The notes under the pieces: generated by a model | Told to the model about the DNA's origin: nothing | Databases searched by the model: none | What the model saw: the letters and a program-made list of their open reading frames with translations, nothing else | Program-made: the position numbers and the translations under genes | Shown: in pieces, positions 1 through 8,257 of the stretch | Layout: every line of letters begins with the position of its first letter | Position numbering within the stretch: the first letter of the stretch is position 1 | Origin: Chitinophagaceae bacterium PMP191F | Lineage (GTDB): Bacteria; Bacteroidota; Bacteroidia; Chitinophagales; Chitinophagaceae | Direction of reading: 5' to 3' | NCBI GenBank assembly: GCA_001302245.1 | Contig: LGYU01000013.1 | Location: forward strand, 248,001 to 312,000 | DNA length: 64,000 bases

Positions 1-2279
1 TCTTTTACAATGGTTTTGGATTGGCATCTTTCTTTTTCTGCACCCTGTTTTTTGTAATAGGGGTTAATTTCCTTTTTGGTAAAAAAGTGTTCTCCGTATG
101 GCGCAACGTGCGCTATGTGCTGGTAGGACTGGTGTTTTTCAGTGTGGCCTTTGCCTTTGTGGCTGGCAGCAGTAAATTTTCCTGGGGTGGCGCTGTTGGT
201 AACCTGATCAGTAACTGGCTGGTTCAGATGCTGGGCTTTATTGGTACAGCTGCATTGTTGCTGGTAGGCGGACTGGCATACGTTATCTGGCGTTTCAACC
301 CCGTGTTTAAAATGCCTTCGCTGCCTGCTAAAAAAGTCAAAGAAGAACCGGAGGCAGAACCAGAAGTTGTGATTACGGAGCCTGAATTGACAGAAGAGGA
401 AAATACCGGTAAAAAGAAGGGTAAGAAAAATGCATTGAAAAATGGTACCGGTCCGATGGTGGTGGCGCCTGTGGTACAAGAGCCGGAAACGGATGAGCCC
501 ATAGAATTTACCGTAGTAGAAAAAGAAGACGTTGTAACCGCTCCTGCCATGGAAGCAGGAGAGGCATTAGAACCAGAGGAAGCACCTTTTGATGAAGATC
601 TGCCTGTACAGGAGATCGTACCACCGGTAATACCTGTAAAAGCCGGTAAAAATAAAATGACTTTACCGGAATTGGAACTGCAGATCAAATCCACACCGCC
701 CGAGCAGGATAGTGAAGAAAACTTCGATGAAACTGCGGATGAAGAAACGCCGGCCCAGCCAAAAGCAGAAATGGAGCCTTACGAACCAACACTTGACCTG
801 CGCGATTATAAATATCCTTCACTCGATCTGCTGGAACAACACGGTAGCGAGCGTATCATACAGGATGCCGCTGAACTGGAAAATAACAAGAACCAGATCA
901 TCAACACCCTGAAGAATTACGACATTGATATCCAGAAGATATTTGCTACAGTGGGTCCTACAGTAACGCTGTACGAAATTGTACCGGCGGCAGGCGTGCG
1001 TATTTCACGTATCAAAAACCTGGAAGATGATATCGCGCTGAGTCTTGCTGCATTGGGTATCCGTATTATTGCCCCCATTCCAGGTAAAGGAACCATTGGT
1101 ATTGAAGTGCCGAATGTGAAGAAAACGGTGGTGAGTATGAGAACCCTGCTTTCTTCTGAAAAATTCCAGAATAACAGCTTCAGTCTGCCTGTAGCCATTG
1201 GAAAAAAGATCGACAATGAGAACTTCATTGTAGACCTGGCAACCATGCCCCACCTGCTGATGGCGGGTGCTACCGGTCAGGGTAAATCAGTTGGTCTGAA
1301 CGCCATTCTGGTATCGTTGCTGTACAAAAAACATCCGTCGCAGTTGAAACTGGTACTGGTGGATCCGAAAAAGGTCGAGCTGAGTCTATACCGTACAATT
1401 GAAAAGCATTTCCTGGCCAAATTACCGGGTGAGGAAGAAGCGATCATTACCGATACCAAAAAGGTGGTGCATACCCTCAATGCCCTGTGTATTGAAATGG
1501 ACAACCGTTACGATCTGCTGAAAGAAGCAGGTGCCCGTAACATCAAAGAATACAACGAAAAATTCATCAAACGCCGTCTGAACCCGCAGAAAGGGCACCA
1601 ATTCCTGCCGTTCATTGTACTGGTAATAGATGAGTTTGCCGACCTGATCATGACTGCCGGTAAAGAGGTGGAAATGCCTATTGCGCGTTTGGCGCAGCTG
1701 GCGCGTGCCATTGGTATTCACCTTATCATTGCCACGCAGCGTCCTTCTGTAAATATCATTACCGGTACTATTAAAGCCAACTTCCCGGCCAGGATAGCAT
1801 TCAAAGTATCATCCAAAATTGACTCACGTACCATCCTCGACACCGGTGGTGCCGAACAGTTGATTGGTAAAGGTGATATGCTGATCTCTTACAATGGTGA
1901 GCTGACGCGTTTACAATGTGCGTTTGTAGACACACCCGAGGTAGAGGGGGTTTGTGACTGTATTGGAGACCAGCGCGGGTATCCGCAGGCATTCCTGTTG
2001 CCAGAATATGTGGACGAAAAAGAAATGGAAGGCAAGGATTTTGATTTATCTGATCGGGACTCCTTGTTTGAGGATGCGGCACGCCTGATTGTTCAGAACC
2101 AGATAGGTTCAACCTCGTTGCTTCAACGCAGGATGAAACTGGGCTATAACAGGGCGGGAAGGCTGATGGATCAGCTGGAAGCTGCCGGTGTGGTAGGCCC
2201 CAGCCAGGGCAGTAAGGCAAGAGATGTATTGATCAAAACTGAGATGGACCTGGAGCAGCATCTGAGTATGCTTGGATAA
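1..2279 (+). CDS. ftsK: DNA translocase FtsK/SpoIIIE, 5'-truncated by window edge
   Basis: This is a membrane-anchored ATPase that pumps DNA during chromosome segregation at the division septum. The frame is open to the window edge, so the true start lies upstream. The visible part begins with hydrophobic membrane segments, followed by a long acidic, Pro/Glu/Lys-rich linker (about 330-780). The motor domain has Walker A GATGQGKS (1266-1289) and a Walker B-type stretch VLVIDEFADL. The C-terminal winged-helix gamma domain, which normally reads KOPS-like sequences, is present (LLQRRMKLGYNRAGRLM). The family assignment is secure; only the N-terminal membrane part is missing. It is followed by lolA, 122 bases downstream, with its own promoter. 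Confidence 0.95.
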   Translation, partial: FYNGFGLASFFFCTLFFVIGVNFLFGKKVFSVWRNVRYVLVGLVFFSVAFAFVAGSSKFSWGGAVGNLISNWLVQMLGFIGTAALLLVGGLAYVIWRFNPVFKMPSLPAKKVKEEPEAEPEVVITEPELTEEENTGKKKGKKNALKNGTGPMVVAPVVQEPETDEPIEFTVVEKEDVVTAPAMEAGEALEPEEAPFDEDLPVQEIVPPVIPVKAGKNKMTLPELELQIKSTPPEQDSEENFDETADEETPAQPKAEMEPYEPTLDLRDYKYPSLDLLEQHGSERIIQDAAELENNKNQIINTLKNYDIDIQKIFATVGPTVTLYEIVPAAGVRISRIKNLEDDIALSLAALGIRIIAPIPGKGTIGIEVPNVKKTVVSMRTLLSSEKFQNNSFSLPVAIGKKIDNENFIVDLATMPHLLMAGATGQGKSVGLNAILVSLLYKKHPSQLKLVLVDPKKVELSLYRTIEKHFLAKLPGEEEAIITDTKKVVHTLNALCIEMDNRYDLLKEAGARNIKEYNEKFIKRRLNPQKGHQFLPFIVLVIDEFADLIMTAGKEVEMPIARLAQLARAIGIHLIIATQRPSVNIITGTIKANFPARIAFKVSSKIDSRTILDTGGAEQLIGKGDMLISYNGELTRLQCAFVDTPEVEGVCDCIGDQRGYPQAFLLPEYVDEKEMEGKDFDLSDRDSLFEDAARLIVQNQIGSTSLLQRRMKLGYNRAGRLMDQLEAAGVVGPSQGSKARDVLIKTEMDLEQHLSMLG

Positions 2280-2354
2280 AAAATTGTTAAAACTACCCTC
2301 CGGTACCGCATTTTCATACATGATTTGACGTCTGACTAATTGCCGCAGATACGA

Positions 2355-2362
2355 TATCTTTG
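2355..2362 (+). promoter_or_regulatory. lolA promoter -7 element
   Basis: TATCTTTG matches the Bacteroidota -7 consensus TAnnTTTG and lies 39 bases before the lolA ATG. No -33 element at standard spacing is evident. Confidence 0.5.
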
Positions 2363-2401
2363 CGGCCTTTAATTGTGTTCAGATAAACCAACTAAAAAAA
2401 G

Positions 2402-3064
2402 ATGCGAAGAATTTTATTTTTATTCATTGCAATCGCGGTTGCAGCGACAGCCACATTTGCACAGGGAAGTTTAGGACAGAACGATCCGGAAGCCAAAAAG
2501 ATACTGGACGCTGTAAGCACAAAATTCAAATCTTACAAAGGAGTACAGGCTACATTTACATTGTTGAATAAGGATGCCAGTGGTAAAACACTGGGGGTTA
2601 AAAAAGGTACGGTTTCTATGAAAGGTGCCAAATACCGTGTTACCATTACCGGACAGGAAATTTACTGTGATGGCAATACCGTTTGGACCTACGACAAGTC
2701 GTCCAACGAAGTAACTGTTACCAAAGTAGATCCTGCGGCCACTACCATTACCCCGCAGAAATTGTTTACCAATTTTTACGATAAGGATTTTCTGTACAAA
2801 CTGAATGGCGATAAAAAAGTGAACAACAAAACTGTACAGGAAATAGAAATGACACCGGTTGATAAAACCAGGCAGTTTCATAAAGTGTACATTCTTGTAG
2901 ATAAAGCTAGCCAGTCTATTTACAGTTCAAAAGTGCTGGACAAAACCGGCAATATATTCGAGTATACTGTAAACAATATGAATACCAAAGCGCCTTTAAC
3001 AGATGCTTATTTTGTATTCGACAAAAGCAAATATCCCGGTGTGGAAGTGGTGGATCTGCAGTAA
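2402..3064 (+). CDS. lolA: LolA-like outer-membrane lipoprotein carrier
   Basis: A periplasmic carrier that ferries lipoproteins from the inner to the outer membrane. It has 220 residues with a clear Sec signal peptide (about residues 1-20, ending TATFAQ). The mature part fits the LolA beta-sheet fold: a YKGVQATFTL-type first strand, VSMKGAKYRV, and DGNTVWTYDKSSNEVTV, the classic LolA 'dG..lw.Yd...nqv' pattern. FtsK followed by LolA is a recurring pair in Bacteroidota, which supports the call. It is followed by a strong terminator. Confidence 0.88.
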   Translation: MRRILFLFIAIAVAATATFAQGSLGQNDPEAKKILDAVSTKFKSYKGVQATFTLLNKDASGKTLGVKKGTVSMKGAKYRVTITGQEIYCDGNTVWTYDKSSNEVTVTKVDPAATTITPQKLFTNFYDKDFLYKLNGDKKVNNKTVQEIEMTPVDKTRQFHKVYILVDKASQSIYSSKVLDKTGNIFEYTVNNMNTKAPLTDAYFVFDKSKYPGVEVVDLQ

Positions 3065-3126
3065 GGGCAGATGTGCAGATAAGACAATTTGAAAGTGAAA
3101 TACAATTTTTCACTTTTCACAATACC

Positions 3127-3160
3127 AGCGCAGTAACAGTTACCTGTTCTGCGCTTTTTA
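3127..3160 (+). terminator. Rho-independent terminator after lolA
   Basis: AGCGCAG pairs with CTGCGCT and an inner AACAG pairs with CTGTT around a TTAC loop, with one bulged T, followed by TTTTT. It lies 62 bases past the lolA stop. Confidence 0.75.
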
Positions 3161-3206
3161 TTTTTATGGCAAAGGCTAATACCTAAAAAGCTAACACCTT
3201 ACTATA

Positions 3207-3770
3207 TTACTCTTCATTTCCCCAACGGAACGTCTTTACATTCAATCCTGCAAGGTCCAGTACACGATCTACTACCGTGGCAGCCACTTCTTCAATAGTT
3301 TTGGGTTTGCTGTAAAACGAGGGCGTAGCAGGGCAAATAATACCGCCTGCCAGTGTAACGGTTTCCATATTGCGGATGTGCACCAGGTTGTAAGGTGTAT
3401 CGCGCACCATGCAGATCAGGCGGCGACGCTCTTTCAGCACCACATCGGCAGCGCGTGTAATGAGGTCTGACGAAACACCCGTAGCAATTCTGCCCAGCGT
3501 GCCCATGGAGCAGGGGGCAATGATCATAGTGTTGAATTGTCCTGAACCAGAAGCAAATGGCGCATTAAAATCTTTGGTAGAGTAGAAGGGGAGATCGTAT
3601 TGGTTATAATCCTCATTATCCAGTTCGGTTTGCCATACCTGGCGGGCATTGTCCGACATTACAATGGCCAGCGTATGCCATTGATCTTTTATTTTTAATA
3701 GTTTGTCGATCAGTAGTTTAGGGTAAATAGAACCGCTTGCTCCTGTGATCGCCAGCACAATTTTATGCAT
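3207..3770 (-). CDS. ubiX: Flavin prenyltransferase UbiX
   Basis: Attaches a dimethylallyl group to FMN to make prenylated FMN, the cofactor of UbiD-type decarboxylases. The 187 residues match the usual UbiX length. The N-terminal flavin-binding motif ITGASGSIY (residues 8-16), the central APCSMGTLGRIATGVSSDLITRA block split around the flavin site, and RRRLICMVRDTP are all family signatures. No ubiD homologue is in this window, so its partner enzyme is elsewhere. The gene converges with lolA and is divergent from the thioredoxin-like gene. Confidence 0.93.
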   Translation of the reverse strand: MHKIVLAITGASGSIYPKLLIDKLLKIKDQWHTLAIVMSDNARQVWQTELDNEDYNQYDLPFYSTKDFNAPFASGSGQFNTMIIAPCSMGTLGRIATGVSSDLITRAADVVLKERRRLICMVRDTPYNLVHIRNMETVTLAGGIICPATPSFYSKPKTIEEVAATVVDRVLDLAGLNVKTFRWGNEE

Positions 3771-3897
3771 GATATTTGAGTTATGGATGATGAAACCGGT
3801 ATCTGTAAAACTTTACGCTTTTTACGTATATATACTAAACCGGGATAGCACGGTTTAAATTACTTTCGATCAGCTTTAATAACCAACAAAATTACGC

Positions 3898-4422
3898 ATG
3901 CAAATCTTGAAACCTTGTCTTTTATTAACGTGGGTGGTTATTTTTTCATGCGCACAACGTCCTGCAGCAAATAAAGGTACCCGGTGGATGACATTGCAGC
4001 AGGTTGCAGATAGTTTGCAGCAACAACCAAAGCCTGTATTGATAGACCTGTATACCGATTGGTGCGGATGGTGTAAGGTGATGGATAAAAAAACATACAG
4101 CAACAAAAAAGTAGCAGATTATTTACAACAGAAGTTTTACACCGTAAAAGTAAATGCAGAAGCACGACAGGATATTGACTGGAATGGCAGGCATTATACT
4201 TTTAATGAAGCGTACAATACACACAATTTTGCACTATATCTTACCCGGGGCCGACTTTCATATCCTACCACTGTAATTATACCTGTAAACGGTGAGCCGG
4301 AAGCTATACCTGGTTATATGTCGCCTGCCGAACTGGAGTTAATTGTTAAATACTTTGGTGAAGGCAATTATGGCAAACGCACTTTTGAGGAATTCCGCAG
4401 GGACTTCAAAACAAAATGGTGA
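3898..4422 (+). CDS. Thioredoxin-like lipoprotein (CGWC)
   Basis: A probable periplasmic, membrane-anchored thiol-disulfide protein of 174 residues. The N-terminus is a lipoprotein signal (hydrophobic stretch ending VVIFSC, with Cys as the likely lipidation site). The active site is DWCGWCK (CxxC), preceded by VLIDLYTDW, the usual beta-strand entry, and the cis-Pro loop is SYPTTV. It belongs to the short thioredoxin_7/DUF255-like group common in Bacteroidota. Its substrate is unknown. It appears monocistronic and is followed by the gene-free regulatory block at 4423-4870. Confidence 0.82.
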   Translation: MQILKPCLLLTWVVIFSCAQRPAANKGTRWMTLQQVADSLQQQPKPVLIDLYTDWCGWCKVMDKKTYSNKKVADYLQQKFYTVKVNAEARQDIDWNGRHYTFNEAYNTHNFALYLTRGRLSYPTTVIIPVNGEPEAIPGYMSPAELELIVKYFGEGNYGKRTFEEFRRDFKTKW

Positions 4423-4455
4423 TCAGATAACTTGTTAAAGACGTATTAAAAAAAT

Positions 4456-4488
4456 CAACAACGTTTGTTGATTACGCAAACGTTTGCG
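4456..4488. promoter_or_regulatory. Tandem LacI-family-type operators
   Basis: CGCAAACGTTTGCG (4475-4488) is a perfect 14-base palindrome with the AACGTT core typical of LacI-family operators. Four bases upstream, CAACAACGTTTGTTG (4456-4470) is a second, imperfect copy of the same core. No LacI-type regulator gene is in the window, and both flanking genes converge on this site, so the regulated gene is not obvious. Confidence 0.5.
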
Positions 4489-4489
4489 C

Positions 4490-4547
4490 TTTGTACTATA
4501 CTTAAAATGTTTATCTTATGATTGACCATCGTCAATTTTAGTACAAA
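4490..4547. repeat. Nested inverted repeat
   Basis: TTTGTACTA (4490-4498) pairs with TAGTACAAA (4539-4547). Inside it ATTGAC (4521-4526) pairs with GTCAAT (4531-4536) around CATC. No T-run follows, so it is not a terminator. It directly abuts the LacI-type palindromes. Confidence 0.5.
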
Positions 4548-4577
4548 ATGGGTAAAAAAAAATCTCAATTGCAACCA

Positions 4578-4605
4578 TTGTTTCAACGTTATCATCTTAT
4601 ATTTG
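4578..4605 (+). promoter_or_regulatory. Consensus promoter of a short untranslated transcript
   Basis: TATATTTG (4598-4605) is an exact TAnnTTTG, and TTG (4578-4580) sits 17 bases upstream at the expected -33 position. The predicted start is near 4611, about 70 bases before a terminator. Confidence 0.5.
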
Positions 4606-4610
4606 AATTT

Positions 4611-4681
4611 TCATAGGATAAGGTTTAATGGTTAATGGTATTTGATTAGTGCAGCCTCCCCCTCCGGGAGGCTCTTTTTTT
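4611..4681 (+). ncRNA. Putative ~70-nt small RNA
   Basis: The stretch between a consensus promoter (4578-4605) and a rho-independent terminator (4653-4681) has no gene, and the flanking gene on the right is on the other strand. A tiny open frame (ATG at 4628, five codons) is present but unremarkable. The start point and existence of the RNA are inferred from the promoter and terminator alone. Confidence 0.4.
4653..4681 (+). terminator. Rho-independent terminator of an orphan transcript
   Basis: AGCCTCCC (4653-4660) pairs with GGGAGGCT (4666-4673), followed by C and seven Ts. It lies 230 bases past the thioredoxin-like gene. Confidence 0.75.
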
Positions 4682-4807
4682 GTCCTTACTACTTCCAAAC
4701 ACTTACTGCCATCAACTACTTTTCATTGTCAACATGGCATTGGTGTATGGTTATTAATAATCGGCGCCAAAAACCAGGACACAGATTTTTTTCACTGGTA
4801 AACAGAT

Positions 4808-4838
4808 TAAAAAAAATCCCGGTCGCAACCGACCGGGA
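4808..4838 (-). terminator. Terminator of the alpha-oxoamine synthase gene
   Basis: On the minus strand TCCCGGTCG/CGACCGGGA (4817-4838) forms a 9-bp stem with a 4-base loop, followed by a T-run (complement of 4808-4816). Confidence 0.8.
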
Positions 4839-4870
4839 AATATAATGTGTTCCTGTATGCAGCATGCATG

Positions 4871-6127
4871 TTATGCTTCTGCCATATCAGGTATTGCTTC
4901 TACTTTGTAATCGCCTGCATCGAGCTTTTTCTTGGTAGCTTCAAATGCTTCCAGCGTAGCCTGGATATCAGCGTCGGTATGTGTAGCTGTAGGAATAAGC
5001 CTGTAGATAATATTGCCTTTCGGAATAACAGGGTATACCACAATAGAGCAGAAGATACCGTAGTTTTCACGCAGATCCATTACCATGGCTGTAGCTTCTT
5101 CCACACCACCTTTCATGTATACGGGTGTAACTACAGAATCGGTATTGCCGATATCAAATCCTTTTTCTTTCAGACCACTTTGCAGTTTCAATGCATTGGA
5201 CCACAATTTGTCTTTGAGCTCAGGACGTGTGCGCAGTAGTTCAAGACGTTTCAGGTTGCCAATTACCAGTGGCATAGGCAAGCTTTTTGCAAAAATCTGG
5301 CTACGGATGTTGTAGCGGATATAATCAATAATAGCACGCGGACCGGCAACAAATGCACCGATAGAGGCCATTGATTTAGCGAAAGTGGAGAAATAAAGAT
5401 CAATCTGGTCCTGCACACCCTGCTCTTCACCGGCACCGGCACCGGTTTTACCCAGTGTACCAAAGCCATGCGCATCATCTACCAGCATGCGGAATGAATA
5501 TTTATCTTTCAGCGCTGCAATTTCTTTCAGTTTACCCTGATCACCGGCCATACCAAATACGCCTTCGGTAATTACCAGGATACCACCGGCCTTTTGTTTT
5601 TCGATCAGCGCAGAGGCGCGTTGCAATTGTTTTTCCAGGTCTTCAATATCGTTGTGCTTGTATACATAACGATGGCCTGTATGCAGTCTTAATCCATCAA
5701 TAATGCAGGCGTGGCTTTCTGCGTCGTACACAATAACATCATGACGACCGCACAATACGTCAATAATACTTACCATGCCCTGGTATCCGAAGTTCAGCAA
5801 TATTGCGTCTTCTTTGGATTCAAATTCGGCCAGTTGACTTTCCAGCAGTTCATGGTGGTTGCTGTTACCACTCATCATACGTGCACCCATTGGCATGGCC
5901 AGGCCAAAACGGGCTGCTCCGTCAGCATCAGCTTTACGAACTTCAGGGTGATTGGCTAAACCTAAATAGTTGTTGAGACTCCACACAATCATTTCCTTAC
6001 CGCGAAACTTCATGCGGCTGCCAATTTCACCCTCCAGCTTGGGAAAGGCGAAATAGCCGTGGGCCCGCTCGCGGTGTTGCCCGATGGGGCCATAATTTTT
6101 GAGTAATCTTTCAAAAATGTCTGCCAT
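4871..6127 (-). CDS. PLP-dependent alpha-oxoamine synthase (SPT/CFAT/KBL type)
   Basis: Condenses an amino acid with an acyl thioester and releases CO2. The 418 residues fit the family containing serine palmitoyltransferase, 2-amino-3-ketobutyrate CoA ligase and 8-amino-7-oxononanoate synthase. Visible motifs are NNYLGLANHPEV, ESHACIIDG (His139 stacks on PLP), VDDAHGFGTLG (Asp217, His220) and FSTFAKSMASIGAF (Lys251, Schiff base). The TFAKS context resembles sphingolipid/sulfonolipid enzymes more than KBL or BioF. A role in sphinganine or capnine formation is therefore plausible, but the substrate cannot be read from sequence. A TAnnTTTG promoter lies about 45 bases upstream. It appears monocistronic. 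Confidence 0.8.
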   Translation of the reverse strand: MADIFERLLKNYGPIGQHRERAHGYFAFPKLEGEIGSRMKFRGKEMIVWSLNNYLGLANHPEVRKADADGAARFGLAMPMGARMMSGNSNHHELLESQLAEFESKEDAILLNFGYQGMVSIIDVLCGRHDVIVYDAESHACIIDGLRLHTGHRYVYKHNDIEDLEKQLQRASALIEKQKAGGILVITEGVFGMAGDQGKLKEIAALKDKYSFRMLVDDAHGFGTLGKTGAGAGEEQGVQDQIDLYFSTFAKSMASIGAFVAGPRAIIDYIRYNIRSQIFAKSLPMPLVIGNLKRLELLRTRPELKDKLWSNALKLQSGLKEKGFDIGNTDSVVTPVYMKGGVEEATAMVMDLRENYGIFCSIVVYPVIPKGNIIYRLIPTATHTDADIQATLEAFEATKKKLDAGDYKVEAIPDMAEA

Positions 6128-6170
6128 ATTAATATGGATTTGTTAAAGGGATGTACAAATACCGAAGCCG

Positions 6171-6178
6171 CAAAGTTA
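6171..6178 (-). promoter_or_regulatory. -7 element of the alpha-oxoamine synthase gene
   Basis: On the minus strand the bases read TAACTTTG, matching TAnnTTTG, 44 bases upstream of the ATG. No clear -33 element. Confidence 0.45.
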
Positions 6179-6216
6179 ACATTTTTAGGCCAACAGGCCG
6201 CGCAGCTTATTATCAC

Positions 6217-6270
6217 ACCTTTTGCAGGACTGCTGCACAGCAGGTATAGACCAGCAGTATGATAAAAGGT
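6217..6270. repeat. Nested palindrome in a divergent intergenic region
   Basis: ACCTTTT (6217-6223) pairs with AAAAGGT (6264-6270), and inside it ACTGCTG (6229-6235) pairs with CAGCAGT (6252-6258). It lies upstream of both predicted promoters, so it is not in either transcript; it may be an operator or a small repeat. Confidence 0.4.
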
Positions 6271-6412
6271 ATCAATGCGTTGCCTAGTTATTTTGTTACA
6301 AATATGTTATTGGCACGATTGAAAAAAGTGTTGCAGTGGTTTAGTTATAATACTTTTCAGACAGGTTATTTCTGTTCATCCTTTTTTAATATTACTTCCA
6401 TCGTCATTCATT

Positions 6413-6420
6413 TATTTTTG
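6413..6420 (+). promoter_or_regulatory. -7 element of the PafA-like gene
   Basis: TATTTTTG matches TAnnTTTG and lies 17 bases before the ATG at 6438. Confidence 0.45.
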
Positions 6421-6437
6421 TCTTAAAACACCCCATA

Positions 6438-8087
6438 ATGCGTTTATCTTCTCTCATTTTTGGTTTTGTCTTTACGGGTTTTGCAAGCCAGGCACAGGTT
6501 AAAACTACTGCTGCGCCTGCTAATAATGCCGATCGTCCCAAACTGGTAGTAGGTATAGTTGTAGACCAGATGCGTTGGGATTACCTGTACCGCTATTATG
6601 ATCGCTACGCTGCTACCGGCGGATTTAAACGTTTTTTGAACCAGGGTTTTACCTGCGAGAATACGTTGATACCTTATACACCTACTATTACAGCCTGCGG
6701 ACATACCTGTATTTTTACCGGTAGCGTTCCTGCTATTCATGGTATTACCGGTAATAACTGGTGGGATAATGATATGATGCGTACGGTATATTGTACAGAA
6801 GACAAAACTGTAAATGGTGTAGGCGCTCAGAGCGATGACGGACAGATGAGTCCTAAAAATATGCTGGTTACTACCGTTTGTGATGAATTGCGACTGGCAA
6901 CCAATTTCAGAAGTAAAGTTGTTGGTATTGCCATTAAAGACCGTGGAGGTATTCTGCCTGCTGGTCATTCAGCTAATGCTGCTTACTGGTACGATGGTAA
7001 AAGCGGCAACTGGATCACTTCTACCTATTATATGAATGAATTGCCGGAGTGGGTACAGAAATATAATGCCAGCAAGCCTGTAGACAAATATTATGAACAG
7101 GGCTGGAATACTTTGTATCCTATCAATACTTATGTACAAAGTACAACAGATGAAAAACCCTATGAAGGCAAATCATTTGGTGCCGATCAGAAAGGGTTTC
7201 CTTATGATCTGAAAAGATTTATCGGCAAAAACTATGGTGCTATCAGTTCTACTCCTTATGGCAACTCTATGACAGCCGAAATGGCCAAAGCTGCCATTAC
7301 CAACGAGCAACTGGGTGCAGATAATATCACCGATTTTCTTACTGTGAGTTTTTCTTCACCGGATTATATTGGTCATGCATTTGGTCCCAACTCCATTGAG
7401 CAGGAAGATGATTTTCTACGCCTGGATAAGGAACTGGGCGATTTCTTCAATTTCCTCGATACCAAAGTAGGTAAAGGACAATACCTGGTGTTCCTGTCTG
7501 CCGATCATGGTGCGGCACATGTACCGGGTTTTATGAAAGAAAACAAACTGCCTGCCGGTTTGATCAGCAACAGTGGCATGACGCAGGAGTTGCGTAAGCT
7601 ATTGCAGGAAAAATATGGTTCAGACAAGCTGATCGCATCCAACAACAACTACCAGATCTTTTTGAATCATCCTGTTATTGATTCACTGAAACTGGACGAA
7701 GCCGATATTAAAAAGACCATTATTAATACACTTAGCAAAAAAGAAGGCGTTGCCCGTGTATTTGCCATCAGCGATATGATGACAGTGCCTTTGAATGCCA
7801 AAGAGCGCGACATGTTTGTAAATGGCTATTATCCCCGCCGCAGTGGTGATATCCAGGTGGTATTCCAGCCCGGATGGATTGATGGGGGCGCAACAGGTAC
7901 CACACATGGTCTGTGGAACCCGTATGACGCGCATATACCGTTATTATTCTACGGATGGCGCGTTAAAACCGGCAAAACTACCCGTGAAACCTATATGACT
8001 GATATTGCGGCTACTGTAGCAGCTATGCTGCACATCCAGATGCCCAATGGTTGTGTAGGTAAAGTGATAGAAGAAGTAATACAGTAG
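6438..8087 (+). CDS. PafA-type alkaline phosphatase
   Basis: A secreted, zinc-dependent phosphomonoesterase of the alkaline phosphatase superfamily; the 549 residues match PafA of flavobacteria. It has an N-terminal signal peptide (to about residue 20, FASQAQ). The metal/nucleophile region reads VGIVVDQMRWDY (Asp43, a zinc ligand) and TPTITACGHTCIFTG; Thr85 is the expected nucleophile by family analogy. Further metal-site motifs are SSPDYIGHAFGP and LSADHGAAHVPGF. Unlike PhoA enzymes it has a Thr nucleophile. It has its own promoter and terminator, so it is monocistronic. Confidence 0.9.
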   Translation: MRLSSLIFGFVFTGFASQAQVKTTAAPANNADRPKLVVGIVVDQMRWDYLYRYYDRYAATGGFKRFLNQGFTCENTLIPYTPTITACGHTCIFTGSVPAIHGITGNNWWDNDMMRTVYCTEDKTVNGVGAQSDDGQMSPKNMLVTTVCDELRLATNFRSKVVGIAIKDRGGILPAGHSANAAYWYDGKSGNWITSTYYMNELPEWVQKYNASKPVDKYYEQGWNTLYPINTYVQSTTDEKPYEGKSFGADQKGFPYDLKRFIGKNYGAISSTPYGNSMTAEMAKAAITNEQLGADNITDFLTVSFSSPDYIGHAFGPNSIEQEDDFLRLDKELGDFFNFLDTKVGKGQYLVFLSADHGAAHVPGFMKENKLPAGLISNSGMTQELRKLLQEKYGSDKLIASNNNYQIFLNHPVIDSLKLDEADIKKTIINTLSKKEGVARVFAISDMMTVPLNAKERDMFVNGYYPRRSGDIQVVFQPGWIDGGATGTTHGLWNPYDAHIPLLFYGWRVKTGKTTRETYMTDIAATVAAMLHIQMPNGCVGKVIEEVIQ

Positions 8088-8109
8088 TATCTTGATAAGA
8101 TGTTAGCGT

Positions 8110-8141
8110 CCCCGGTCTCTATAAAAGACCGGGGATTTTTT
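8110..8141 (+). terminator. Terminator after the PafA-like gene
   Basis: CCCCGGTCT (8110-8118) pairs with AGACCGGGG (8126-8134), followed by A and six Ts. Confidence 0.85.
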
Positions 8142-8225
8142 ATGGTATTTGGGTATATTGAGATATTACACATCTTTTTACGGTAATTTATCCAACTACT
8201 ATCATACTAATATTCCAGTCGCCAA

Positions 8226-8233
8226 TACATTTG
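8226..8233 (+). promoter_or_regulatory. -7 element of the M16 protease gene
   Basis: TACATTTG is an exact TAnnTTTG, 24 bases before ATG 8258. It overlaps a possible TTG codon at 8231, which argues that translation starts at 8258. Confidence 0.5.
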
Positions 8234-8257
8234 TACGTAGTAAAACAATTAACTGTC

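Noticed and set aside
4642-4845. 67-residue open frame after the orphan terminator
   Set aside because: It overlaps terminators on both strands and has no coding character.
4871-5239. Plus-strand open frames antisense to the alpha-oxoamine synthase gene
   Set aside because: Their composition is that of shadow frames; the minus-strand gene is clear.
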